DNA of 64,000 nucleotides from Pseudisothecium myosuroides (taxonomy: Eukaryota; Streptophyta; Bryopsida; Hypnales; Lembophyllaceae), in the NCBI GenBank assembly GCA_951799445.1, contig OX637289.1, positions 186,001-250,000 of the forward strand, given 5' to 3'. Within the stretch, counting starts at the first letter, position 1. Every line of letters starts with the position of its first letter. The position numbers were made by a program, and so were the translations under genes. Under the pieces are notes generated by a model that was given only the letters and a program-made list of their open reading frames with translations, was not told the DNA's origin and ran no database searches. Positions 1 through 12,500 of the stretch are shown piece by piece.

Positions 1-2221
1 AGATTTTTTCACCCTTTGCAATTGGATTGGCAATTTTGAGTGGTTTTTGGGAGAAAAAAGGCCATGGTACTTTAGGGGCTAAATCCAAACTCCAAAACTT
101 AGGGATTATATGGCCAAAACAAGAAATTTGATCTAATTTGCCTTTGAACTCACAAGGAAGAACAAGCATGCCATAATGAAGTTGCTATGGCAAAGGCTTT
201 GTGCCAAGAGCAAGTTGGAGCAAAAATATTGTGCTTGACTATTAAACCATGCAAATATGCATGGTAAGACAAACTGCCAAACTCACAAGCATTTAAGAAA
301 TAATTCTATTACAAATGACCTTTTCAATAATGAAATCAATTTTTCTTAAAATATTTTTTGCCAATTTTATTGTTAATGAGAAGAACTTTTGTTTTAATCA
401 TTTTAAAACAAGATTTATATAGTCAAATTCTTATAATATGGAAATGAATAAAAATAGTCAATATTTTATTAATGTTAGAAGACTTATAATTTCAAGATTC
501 TAAAACTATTTTGGATATTTTTCATCGCCCAATTCATTTTTTGTAGAGGAACCCTATACCCTTGACTAATCATTAAAAACTTGAAGTAGTTTAAAAGAAA
601 TTGTGATTTTGATGAATTCTCAAAGGTTAATGACTTTAAATTCATTTGGTTAAGATTTGGTATTCTTTTTGAGGTTTCAGCTGCATGTATAATTTCTAAT
701 TAACATGCTCCACATTTTCTTGATTGTAAAATTTCATAGGAGTTGTTAAAGGTGATTGCAAAAAAAAATTGTACTATTTTGTGTCACACCTCAAGCGCCC
801 ATTAGTTTTTTGGCCATAACTTTTGCATTCTACTTCCAAATGGCTCAAAATTCATAGCCAAAGTACTCATAGCAGACATAGCTACTATTTACTTTACCTG
901 ATTTAAAAAAAAAAAAAAAATTTGTTTTACTATCTAGAAAGAGCCCCCAATTTACATCACACTTGCAGAAATTTTTTTTCGGGGGGGAGGTAGTATTATG
1001 AGTACCCATAAAAAAGAATTTTGAGCTGAAATTTGGAGAAGATGGTCTTCAAGTATATTTCTAGATATTGTCAGAAGGATTTTTAAAAATACTCAATTTC
1101 ATGTGGTATAAAAGTCTACAAAGTGAACTTCATTCAAAGTACATTTCAGAACATGTAAGACATTATTTTGGTGCTTCTTTTGGTGAATGACCATCTCCAT
1201 AGAGTTGTTACAAATGGCCAGGTTTTATTTTCATCATTTAATTATTTTTCCTATTTTTTACTAATTAATACATGAAAAATATATTTTCATGAGATTTGGC
1301 ACTTTTCTAGTTCTCCTACTTAGAGAGTTTTTCCATGATCTTCCTACCCTAAACCTTCATCTTATAGGTATAAACATTGATCATATTTTTAAGTTTTTTT
1401 TAAAATTATCTTTTCAATTTTTAAGGTACTCCAGAAGAAAAAAAATGAGTATTGTAAAACGCAACAAAATTGGTAGGTGTTTTTTACAATCACCTTTAAA
1501 AACACATATTATCACACATCTAAATTTGGCTACATATGTCCAGTCTACTGGTGGTTAATGTATTTATTGTGCACCATCATTCTTACAAGGGAAAGGCCAC
1601 ATGATTGTAGTAAGAGATGTTTGAAATCATTGACTATTGCTAGCAAGTATGATTTGCAATACTAAATTTCCTTGGATCAATATTCTTTCATAAAGCTTGA
1701 AGATATAAAAATGATGTAGATCATCAACTTATAAACTTTCAACATGTCTATCATGGTTGTATGGTTTCTTGATGCTATTAAGGGTGTTGATCAATATATT
1801 AGATGATACAAATGTTGTATTCAATATAAATCTAACTTGGAACCAAGACCTTCTAAGTTCTAGGATAAGTCTTATTTTTCCTATAGATAACAAGTTTTTA
1901 GTGTATTTTGTACTCTTGTATGTCTTCAACAAACAAGTACAAGAATTCTCCCTTGCTTCAACTCCAAGCTCATGATCATTTTGTAGTTACTTAACCCCTT
2001 TAGGATGTTAGCAAATGGCATACATGAGCTAATTTCAGGGTATTTTCATGAAAGCGATGTATAAAAAAAATTCACTATTTTTTACTTTGTATTTCCTAGG
2101 GATTAAACGGAGGATGAACAAACCTAAAAGGTTAGTTTACCGCAGTTCATTTGGGAATGATGATGTATGTGTTGTGAATTGGACAATTTTGTGAATGAAG
2201 AGGTAGATGATGTCGAAGATC

Positions 2222-2985
2222 TAACACCTTTAAATGCAAGAAGTGTGTTTTTGGGCAAGAAACATTGTGATTTTGGGCAGCTCACTATAAAGTTTTAGGA
2301 GTTTTCTTTTTTATTCTTTGAAAATTTCACATAACGTGTGCCTAAAGAGTGGCTTTGAGGCCCAATAGTTTTCATGTGAATTGACAATGTGGTTAAAAAG
2401 TTTCTGCATGATATGTGGTTTTCATTGCTTGGCGGTTTAGGGTGGGTAGCCCAACAAACTTCTTCAAAAATCCCTTTTCTAAAAAGCCAAAATTTGAAAT
2501 TGATTCTTTAGATTTATATACATGTGGGAAGCTTTGCATCACTTCATTTTGATAAATGCATTGAATGTTATGAAGAACTTTACTTTGTGGGTAATATTGA
2601 ATCTTTGAAAACTATATCTAGCCATAAACTAAAACTTGTCATAACTTTCAAGCCATTTATCAAACTAAAGTCATTTAAAGCTTCCCACGTGTACGTAAAT
2701 CTAAAGACTCAATTTCAAGTTTTTGCATTTTAAAAAAGTTTTTTTTAAAGAAGACTTTTGGATTGCCCAGCCTACCCACCAAGCATTGAAAAACATACAT
2801 CATGCAATAACTTTTTAACCACATAGTCAAAAGTTATGAAAACAATTGGGCCTTAAAGCTTCTCCTTTGGCAAACATTGTATATAATTTCCAAAGAAAAG
2901 AAACAAAAACTCCTTTTGTAGTCAGCTGTCCAAAATTACTATCTTCCCCCAAAACATAGTTCTCGCATTTAGGGATTAAAGAACC
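2222..2985. mobile_element. long foldback (inverted-repeat) element, copy 1
   Basis: About 760 bp that folds on itself around position ~2,610. The arms are roughly 350 bp each. Matching landmarks: ACATGTGGGAAGCTTT (left) against AAAGCTTCCCACGTGTACG (right), and GGGCAGCTCAC against GTCAGCTGTCC. By eye the arms match at about three of four positions. The outer tips (ACACCTTTAAATGC left; GCATTTAGGGATTAAAG right) resemble the TTAA/CCCTAAA family, so it may be a foldback relative. No protein is encoded. Confidence 0.75.
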
Positions 2986-5626
2986 CCAATATACAAAATC
3001 TTCAACAATTCTTTAGTACGGGGTGTTCATTTTGTTTTTATAATAAGTATGTATTTTCTATAGAAGAAAACACCTAACTACAAAATTATAAGACCATTGG
3101 ACACTTTTAGAATTTTTTGCAATTTTTTAATTGTTTTAACTTTCAATTAAGATGTAACAGGAACTGGCATTGACATGTCCAATTTTATGCATTAGGATAA
3201 AAGGAATATTGAAATGATGTGGCAAGACATAAAGTTGTACAAAGGAACTCTACTATAAGTGATATTCATTGGAGATTTTTGCTCTTATAAAGCAAAGACT
3301 TATTATTGTTTGATTCAACATTTTTTCTAATTGAATGTGGATTCAATTGTAATCTAATTTTGCATACATTGGAGTCAACTTCATGGCCCTATTGTAATAT
3401 TCAAGAGCCAATTGGCAAGCCAAATAATCTTACATCCAAAATAGGCCTAGCAAGGTAAATTCTGGGTTTTCTAAGGTAAAAGTGGAACAAAGACTCCTAT
3501 TTTGAGCCGTGTCTAGGATACGCTTTAGACCTCTCTACAACTAATTATTTGGTATTTTTGATTGCAAATATAAATGTAGGATTTGCAGAAAATGAATTTT
3601 GCAAAACCAAAAAAATTCTTATGTTTTCCTCCAAGGAAAATCCAAATTGCTCAGCACACTTCAAATGAAGGACTTAGCATCATGCATACATGCATGAGGG
3701 ATGCACACTTTGAACATTGACCTTTTTCAATCTGCCAAAACCACCCTACCAATGGATTTTTAAGATGGCTGAAGCCGCCAATTGAAAAGCAATCTCCAAC
3801 AGCACTGTAGTAAAAGATTCAAAGGTGTAGAGCCTATTGATTTGGCATTTTTGTTACTTATGATGGTTTTGGGATTGGGAGGTATTAATATTTCAAATTT
3901 TTTTTTCTTAGTTTTTAAGAATCATATGCGAAAAGGTGTAAAATTTTGATTTCCAACATTTTAGATCAACACCATCAAGAAAAATAGGCCAAAAGCAACT
4001 GTCAACAAACTCTTGAGCCAAAACATTTATAGCTAACACTACTAGAAAATGGCGTCCATATCAACAAAAAATGAACACTTTTATGTTCATTTGGGCACTG
4101 TAATGACCGTTTTCACATATTGGTGTCAACTATGTAAATGTTGGTGAAAAGGCAACATATTATGTTGATTTGGATACTACATGTCTGTTGCCAAATGGAA
4201 CTAATTTTTATTAATTTTACAGGGTATCAATTTCACATGGGTATCAAACAAGATTGTGGCACGGTATCAAACATGGGTAAAACCTCACCCGGAAACTGTA
4301 TCGCGTGGTGGGGATAGGCACGACAAATTTTACTTTTTATTCATTTTGTGGTATCCTTGTAGGTACTAATGTACATGATGTACAGAAATGTTGTTTCTTT
4401 TCAATGTTGTTTCATATAAGAGTTAGGAAACAAATTAAAGACTAATTTCTTTAGTTGTTGAAGCGACCATTTAAGAATTCATTACCTTTTGGAGGAAGCT
4501 AGACTCCTTGAAACAATTTCTTAGTACATCTTTGTAGGAAGTAAAATGGAATTGACATGTGCACAAAGTTGTTTCATATATTTTGGACCTTCATAGAATT
4601 AGTTACAAATTTTTGAACTTGAAATTCAATGGTTACTTAATCTCTATAATATTGGAGGCCTTTTCTGATCACTAAGGAAAGTCGTTCTAAATTCAACAAA
4701 AAACGAACATTGAAATAAGTTTTATAATTTAAAAAAAAAATTATAACCATACAATTTCAAAGGACACATAATTATTTGAGAACTCTCATCAAACAAGGAA
4801 ATACCACAATACCACTTATGGACTTAAAGACTATAATGTTTGATAATGGAAACCCTAAATCTGTAAAAGTGTTTTGAAGTCCTTCAAAACTCTTTTCACA
4901 TGTTAAATTGAAGAAATTGGTCCCCAAAAAAATAAGAGGTTCAAGAGCTTTCTATGCATAACCCAAATCAATTGACGGCTTCTCAAAATCTACTACTCTA
5001 CAATTTTTTTAAGTAAATTTCTAATACGATTTATTTTCCAAAGTAATGTATACTTTAGGCTCAATTGAATACTAGGACATCAAGATTTGCAATGGACACC
5101 CTTGCACACAATTGTGGACACAAAAAATCATAATCATATATTTTCAAAAAAAGATTTTAGATGCCAGAATTAGAGTTCAAATTTTTATGGTATTGATTTT
5201 TTAGAGTTGGCATATCAAAAGACGATAGGAAGACTTAAAATCACCCATGAAATCACTTTCAGAATTTTAACACCCTCACAATCAAACATTATAATCTTTT
5301 AATCCATAAGTGATCGTTTTTTTCCCATGTGAGATCCACCATGTTCAGTTTAATTTTGTATCGTGACTATTAATTTTTTTTTGATAAAGTGGTCAAATGT
5401 TGAGGCTTCTTGTTTAATTCATTGGAATTTCCATTATCAAGGAAATTCCTTCTTTTAAAATTGCAAGACAATACCTAATACTTGCAAATGAAGATAGAAT
5501 TGAAATTGACTTTTGCATTCAATACATTTTTGAATTTGTTTTAAAGTCTTAAAGTATATTTTTTAATGGACCCCTAGCTAATGAGGTCAATTTGACCATA
5601 TTGTGAACTTTGCTTAATTTTGCTTA

Positions 5627-6467
5627 TTAACCCCTAAAGGCCCAAGGCATTTTCTGGCTCCGAAAACACTTAAAACTGCCATTTCTGCTGCAATCACTCC
5701 CTAAACCAAAAAAAAAAATTGTTTTTGAATCTAACCATAGGATCTTATACTTCACAACTCTGGATTGCAATTTCAGATGACTTTGACGGCCATTTGTGGA
5801 TTTTTTTTGCACTACACACCATAAAGTTAAAATTTTTTATGTTGAGCATTTGAGTTGAGAGCCGGGGAAAAAGATTTCAGAATGTCAAAACTTGATTTTC
5901 ACATATAAGAAAATTGTTAAGTAGAAGTAGGTCCAAAATTGAACAAAACACTAAATCTTCAATAGCTCTTAGATGGAATTAAAAAACCATAATCCCAATT
6001 TTGGGATTGTTCTTGCAAACAAACTTAACCTTTTCAAAAAAAAATTTGAAAAATTTCGAAAATTGCATTCAAAAATGAATTTTATAAGTTGTTTTTTTGA
6101 AGAAGACGCTTAGATTGCCCGAAAAACAAGATTGTCCATAACTTTCTCATTTTGGGTCCAATTAGAATGAATCAAAGCTTCAAATATAGACAAAAGCATG
6201 ATCTTTGAGAAAAAAAATCAAAAAAAAAAATTCAATTTTTTTAAGTTTTTTTTTTCTGCCCGACGAACGGCTTTTTTGACTTTGGGCAGCATAACTTTTT
6301 TTCCCGGGCACCGATTGAAAAAAAAATTATATTTCTGGAAAGCTAAAAATCTTTGGGCACCTATCTTCAAAAAAAGTTTTAAACAAACAGGTCGAAATTT
6401 TAGGTCGCACAAGCCTGCCCGAAATCCCAAGTGTCCCCGGAGGGGACTTGGGGCCTTTAGGGATTAA
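5627..6467 (+). mobile_element. TTAA/CCCCTAAAGG-family element in block A, copy 1
   Basis: 841 bp. The left tip is TTAA-CCCCTAAAGGCCCAAG. The right tip, read on the other strand, is TTAA-TCCCTAAAGGCCCCAAG, so the terminal inverted repeat is about 20 bp with few mismatches. Internal landmarks: AAAACTGCCATTTCTGCTGC, CATAGGATCTTATACTTC, CATAACTTTCTCATTTTGG. The open frames across it (both strands) are low-complexity and read as chance. Confidence 0.8.
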
Positions 6468-8108
6468 TGAAATATAAATGCAAATGAGGTATCCATCAAG
6501 CAATGAAGATTGCACCAATAAATGGAACCAGTGCGGACATGTTAAAAAAATGCCATGAAGCAAAGCCTTTTGCATTTCTTCATACCTAGAGTTTTTTAAT
6601 TTGCATCAATTTTTGGCGTTTGGACCTAAGGAGTGAAAGTTATAGAATTTTTTTAAATAAAAAACTGAATTAAATTATCTTTTATCTTGTAATGAACATA
6701 ACTTTCACATCACATGTCGTAACGCCCTTGCACTATTTCATGCATAGAGCTTTCTATTTGTGCAAGTTTTTGTGGCGTTTGGACCTACAGTGTGAAAATT
6801 ATGTATTTTTGTAAATTAAAAAATCAAAGTAAAATTATCTTCTATTTTAGAAAAACATTATTTTTACATTGCATGTCCAAACGCCACAAACTTGCATTCC
6901 TTTGTACATAAAGCTTTCTATTCATATTCTATTCTATTCGTATGCAAACTCACCCTGCAATAAAACCCTTGCACTCCTTTGTGCATTACACATTTATTTT
7001 CAAATTTCAAATTAAAAAAGTTCTATTGCTTATATTTTGGTTGTAGCAACGGCACACTAGTATGTTTTTAAAATTATTTTCAGCGCATCTGTGTTTTTTT
7101 CCATGGCGTGGGGCAGTGGGATAAGCTCAAGTGTATGGGGGAGCTCCTCAACCAATGCCAACCGCTAGGAAATTTGGGATCAGCCTGTGGCAATTTGCCA
7201 CTTGGCCAGGTGGATGGCGGATGGCGTGGCGTTAAACTGGCGTGTGCGCTGGGTAGTTAGCAGAGCAGCCGACCGTTAAAGAAGTGACGACCGATAAGTA
7301 TTTCAATACTTCACTTTATTCATTTTCTATATTCAACGTGACCTATCAGGAACATTGAAACAAATTTCAGCAATCTCATACTAATCTATTATCCTAAATA
7401 CACCCCTTTCTCTTGTAGTGCACTCAATCTTAAAACACATTAAGAACTTTGTGATTAATAATTTCTAATTGTTCCAATGGTCATATTTATTTTTTATCAT
7501 GATTAAAGTCCTTTGAAGTGTTGTTTTGATCATTTAGCTTCTCATTTATGTGAATAATTAATGTCAAAACTTCAAGAAACAACTTCACTTACTCTTTGAT
7601 TCTAAATCATAGGCAATTCAAAAATTTCACTTTCTTCTTAGATAAAAAGTTTGTTCTACATTAACACAGACATATATACCCACATACATGTACCCATACA
7701 CACACACACACAGATATAGAGATATATATACATAGATACACACACTACTTATATAAAAAACTGCATGTCACTCAAATTCCAATATTCTAGAAAGAAATTC
7801 AAAAGTATGGAAAAGATGTAAATTGGTTAATACAACATTACATCCATTAGAGTTTAAATTTTTCAGTTCCATATCTAAATTCCTAATAATATAGTGTTTT
7901 GAAGCAAATCCTATCTCGTTCTACTTACTATTTTTTTAAGTATAAATATAAATTTCTTTTGAGAATTTTTATATATACCCCAACTTTTTCTTCAATATAT
8001 TCTAGAAAGCAACAAATTGTAGAATCTAAGGATTTTCTATAAGATGTTTGAAAGATGAAACCTAACCATTTGGGAAGAATTGAATATAATTTTTTATTGA
8101 AAATCCAA

Positions 8109-8531
8109 GCATCATGATCTTATTATTGGGAAATATTTTTTTTTAACTTTAGGAAGGTGTACTTTCCAAAGTTCACTAAGGGCTTAGTGCTTGAATTTCT
8201 TAAAAATAAGTATTAATTTGAAATATAAGCATTTTTTTTATACTAAATTTTTGAAGCAATTTTGACTTCTAACATGTAATATTAGCAGTTTGTGATGGAT
8301 TTTTTTAATTAGATAAGAGACATTAGCTACTTTAAGAATTTAATGTATAGAAATAATAAATACTCTTAGAATTTACAAATGTATTTTGGGTATGGAGGTT
8401 CCTAATGCAAATGCACTCTACAAAGAGTTTGACAAAGCTTTAGTTATTTCTAGTTTTTCAAGGAGAAGTAATTACTATTAATTTTAACATTCTCTATCAA
8501 TTTGGACATAACTATTTGTGCATTTTTTTTA
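8109..8531. other. AT-rich sequence with no gene seen
   Basis: Unique to copy 1, between the end of block A and the first TTAA-family element. No open frame or repeat of note. Confidence 0.6.
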
Positions 8532-9381
8532 TTAATCCCTAAAGGACCAACATGCATTTTTGGACAACATAGAAATTTTGGGCAAGTACGAGTGATTAGA
8601 AATTTGCTTATTTTGGATAGAAGGTGGGGACAAGGAATATTTTTCATACACACTAAATTTCATGACATTTGAAAATGCGAGTCAGAAGTTATGGCCTGAT
8701 ATGTTGTTTGTTTCTCAATTCGGGCAGTTTGGACAGATCAGAAAAAAAAAAAAAAATTTGAAAAAAAAAAAATTGAAATTGGTTTATTAGATTTTATGTA
8801 TACGTGGAAAGCTTTGAATCATTTCATTTTGATCAATGAGTCAAACGTTATGAAGATTTTTAGTTTGCAGGCAATTATGGATTGTCTACTCTAAAATAAA
8901 CTTTGAAGTTGTTTATTTCACTCAATTTTCAATATTTTTCAAAAAAAATAAAAATTGTAGTATGTACATTGTGTATTACAACATGGCAACCATTGAAATT
9001 GACATTTTTTAATTCCATAATTAACTTCTTAACAATTTAATGTTTTGAACCATTCTCTATTTTTTTGTACTAACTATTTTTTTCCTATATGTTATACAAT
9101 TCCAAATAATCTGAAAATTTTCAAGCATATAGCCACACAGCTGCCCGGTTTTCCGCAAGGCCAAAAAAAGGACTTTTGCCAATTCAAACGCTAATTTTTT
9201 CTAATCTATACGATGGAAATTTTTGAATTTTCTTTCATGTATTCTCAAACCAAAGTACTACAACATCCTATGGTCATATATGTTTAGAAAAGATATTTTT
9301 GAAGAATTTGGAACTTGTACTAGAAATGGCAGTTTTGGAGCATTTTTGGTGAAAACATAGTTAAAAAACTTTAGGGATTAA
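8532..9381 (-). mobile_element. TTAA/CCCTAAAG-family element downstream of the dioxygenase gene, inverted
   Basis: 850 bp. The left tip is TTAATCCCTAAAGGACCAA and the right tip CTTTAGGGATTAA. The AACTGCCATTTCTAG block that marks the left end of other members lies near the right end here, so this copy is reversed. A long poly(A)-like tract lies at about 8,745-8,771. No coding capacity. Confidence 0.7.
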
Positions 9382-9502
9382 GATGTGTCAATTCGGACTT
9401 TTTTGTCAACTTGTTATTGATTGGTACATTTTTTCTCAATTTAGATACAATAAGTCAATTTAGACTTGTTAATTAAAAAAATCCAGTCAAAATATTGCAA
9501 AT

Positions 9503-9562
9503 CAAAGATGTACTCAAAAATGTACTCAAAGATGTACTCAAAGATATACTCAAAGATGTTGC
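9503..9562. repeat. 12-bp minisatellite just beyond the dioxygenase stop codon
   Basis: Five head-to-tail units of CAAAGATGTACT, two with single changes and the last diverged at its end. They lie 14 bp past the TGA of the dioxygenase gene, in its probable 3' untranslated region. Confidence 0.85.
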
Positions 9563-9575
9563 AAATGCAACTAAA

Positions 9576-12500
9576 TCATACCCGAGTACATGCTTGGTAG
9601 ATGCGATTGTTATCCAACCAATGGATAACTCTAGTCAAATCCTTTTCCTTTAGTTCAACGCCTTCCTTGAATTTTTCTACATTGCTAATAATATTTTGCC
9701 ACCACTCAAGTAGATTGGCATGCAGACAAAGAGCTACACCAAGTTGGCCAACCTCTCCTGTAGTCCTCGTACAATGATGAATTTCGCCAGCTTTGATAAG
9801 CATAACGTCCCCAACCTGTGGCTCAAAAAAATAGCCCAACTCTGGAAGATAAAATCGAACGCCATTGCCATTTTGCAAAGTACCTGTACAATATTCAAAC
9901 AAACATTTTTAGAAATTTATATATTATATAAAACCAAAATTGCTTCAATCTCAAAGTCACAAATCATTTGATAGTAAGAACAAAACATTAGAATTGGGAA
10001 CACTCAAAGCTTAGAAAATCATAGAATTGTGGAAGTGAAATGAAGTGTGAAGCCAAGAAAACTTAAACCTTCATAATATCACTGTACCTCTGTAATATCA
10101 CAAATTTACACTGTGTGATATTACAGAGGCGCAGCGCCCGTTAAAACTTTATAATATCACACAGTGTAAAAAGGTGATATTATAAAGGGATTGGGACTCT
10201 GTAATATCACACAGTGTAAAAATGTGACATTAAAGAGGACCTTGTGATTTTAGTAGTATGATGAATGCATTCAATTAAAAGACAATTAAATAAAAATAAG
10301 CATGGGAAATTAAAACTTACCACTCTCACCAAGCCAAAGAAAAAACCCATAAGAAAAATCATTTTTGTCGCAATGAGCTTTCACTTTGTAGTCCTTTGTC
10401 ATAGCAAGACAAGAAAATGGAGAATCTCCTATACGGCTGTCACCCGACTGCATATTCTCCTTGGCCCGAGCATTTTCCAAATGCTCAAAGATAGAAGGAA
10501 AATTCTTTTTTAACCCTTTTGCCACGATTGTCGCAAAAGCCTCCGATCGGATATAACACTCTGGATTTGAATGTTTGTACCTGCATAGAGTTCAATTCAT
10601 TAGAAAAATGTATTTTACCCCTAAAGGACCAAGGCCTTATTTCTGCCCAAAAAACACTCAAAACTGCCATATCTATAACAAAGAGTAAAAAACTGCCCGA
10701 AAAACTGCCCGAAACTGCCCGAAACTGCCCCAAAACTGCCCCAAAACTGCCCGAAACAGCCCGAAACTGCCCGAAAACTGCCCGAAACTGCCCGAAAATT
10801 GCCCGAAAAACAAGAATGTCCATAACTTTCTCATTAAAAATTTAAATGAAATGAATCAAAACTTTCCAGATAGACAAAAATATAATCTATGAGAAAAAAA
10901 TATTAAAAAAGAAAATTCAAATTTTTCTCCATTTTTTTTTTGTTGCCCTGGCTGCCCCCTGTCCCCTCGTTTGAGCTTATTTGGTCATTACTTTTGTTCC
11001 AGGGCACCAATTGTGAAAAAAATTATATTCCCACAAAGCTTATCAATTTTTCTATCTCCCCCAATTTTTTTTTTTTAAATCACAACCAAAATTTCAGCCC
11101 ATAGGTACCTATCCGAAAACGCATTTGTCCCCCAAAGGCACAATGGTTTTTTAGGGGTTAAATAAGATAAAATAAAATAATTTATAAATTATAAAAATTT
11201 ATATAAAAAACACCTCATAAACAAAAGAAACACTTACCAAGCTAGTTTTCCGTATTTGTAACGGACGCCAAAAGTGACCATTCGACTTCCCTCTTTTAGC
11301 GTTCCCCTCTTCGTAAGTCTTGCAGTCCTCTCCAGCCATTTCGCCTCCTTTGCCAAAAATGAGAGCTCCTCTGGAGTAAAAATGCCATTCACAAGATGAA
11401 CAAGCTCTCCAAAAGGGTCACGAATAGATGCCGGAGAATAAATCTGTTGATGATCTTCATCTTCTGGAATGTAAGTCTTCCAAAACTCCTCGGTTCGTGT
11501 AATCTTCGTGACCTCGTATAGTGTAGCATGTGTAGGGCCTACATATATCGAAGTCGCAGGAAGGGCACGATCTTCAATGGTAACAACATGCTTGGCAATG
11601 TGATTTTGCAGATGCTCTGTCTTAAGCGGCAAATCACAGTTACATGTAAAACAACGAATTTTTTTCTTCGTTTTGTCCTTCCAATCTGTTGCAAGGAAAA
11701 AAATATTGAGTTAAAGACAATCAAAATAATATTTTGTATTCATAAAAAGTATATTCCTATATATAAAAAATTTAACCCCTAAAAGACCAAGAACTTTTTT
11801 TTGCCAAAAAATAGTCAAAACAACCATATCTATAGCAAAGAATAAAAAAAATTGAAAATTATTTTTTTTCACATCTAATCGTAGGATCTTACACCTAACT
11901 AGTATGAGAGTGTATGAAAAAAATTTCAGAATTTTTGACCGCATAGATTGTAAGATATTTGCATTTAAGGTGAAAAAACACATTTTTCAGCACACTGCGG
12001 GATGAAATTTTTTTACTTTGGACATTTTTAACTTAAAATTTTTGCTCTACAACAATTTGAGCTTTAAATTTTTATAGTGGAGAATTGAGTTGAGAGTCTA
12101 GAAAAAAAGTTCAAAAAAACTTAATTATCATTCTTAAAAAAATGGTTAACTAGAAGTAGGTACAAAATAGAAGGAAAATCTAAAATATTAATATATTTTA
12201 AATGGAATCAAAATGCACTAATCTCAATGGTGAAATTCTTTTGGCATATAAATTAGACCATATAAAAAAAATTGAAAGATTGAGAAAATTGCATTCAAAA
12301 ATGAATTCTACAAGTTATTTTTTTTAAGAAGATGCTTTAATAGCCCGAAAAACAAGAATGCCCATAACTTTCTCATAAGAAATCCAAATAAAATGAATCA
12401 AAGCTTTCTAAATAGACAAAAATATAATCTTTGAGAAAAAAATATATAAAAAAAAATATTCAAATTTTTGTCTATTGTTTTTTTGCTGCCCAAGCTGCCC

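Larger units (their letters stand above)
175..8108 (+). repeat. duplicated block A, copy 1
   Basis: This stretch recurs in direct orientation at 29,259-37,203 (offset about 29,084). From 175 to about 7,540 I see only a handful of base differences, and the short open frames inside are identical in the two copies. Between about 7,540 and 8,108 the copies differ much more, including a rebuilt CA/TA microsatellite. It contains the foldback at 2,222-2,985 and the element at 5,627-6,467. I see no gene. Confidence 0.95.

Noticed and set aside
6198..6575. Overlapping frames on both strands in the element at 5,627-6,467
   Set aside because: Low-complexity Lys/Phe-rich translations of A/T runs inside a non-autonomous repeat. 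Identical copies at 35,282-35,659 reflect recent duplication, not constraint.
4037..7420. Single CACTA element from CACTACTAGAAAATGG (4,037) to CTTGTAGTG (7,420)
   Set aside because: The ends match only partly and the 3-bp flanks differ (TAA against CAC). The span also contains a complete unrelated family element. The tips are noted but not paired.
9503..9562. CRISPR-like array
   Set aside because: Head-to-tail 12-bp units without spacers, in a eukaryotic sequence.
10485..10823. Minus-strand frame of repeated Gly-Gln-Phe-Arg-Ala-Val residues
   Set aside because: It is the translation of the CTGCCCGAAA tandem array plus flanking intron. The true exon (10,321-10,580) uses a different frame.
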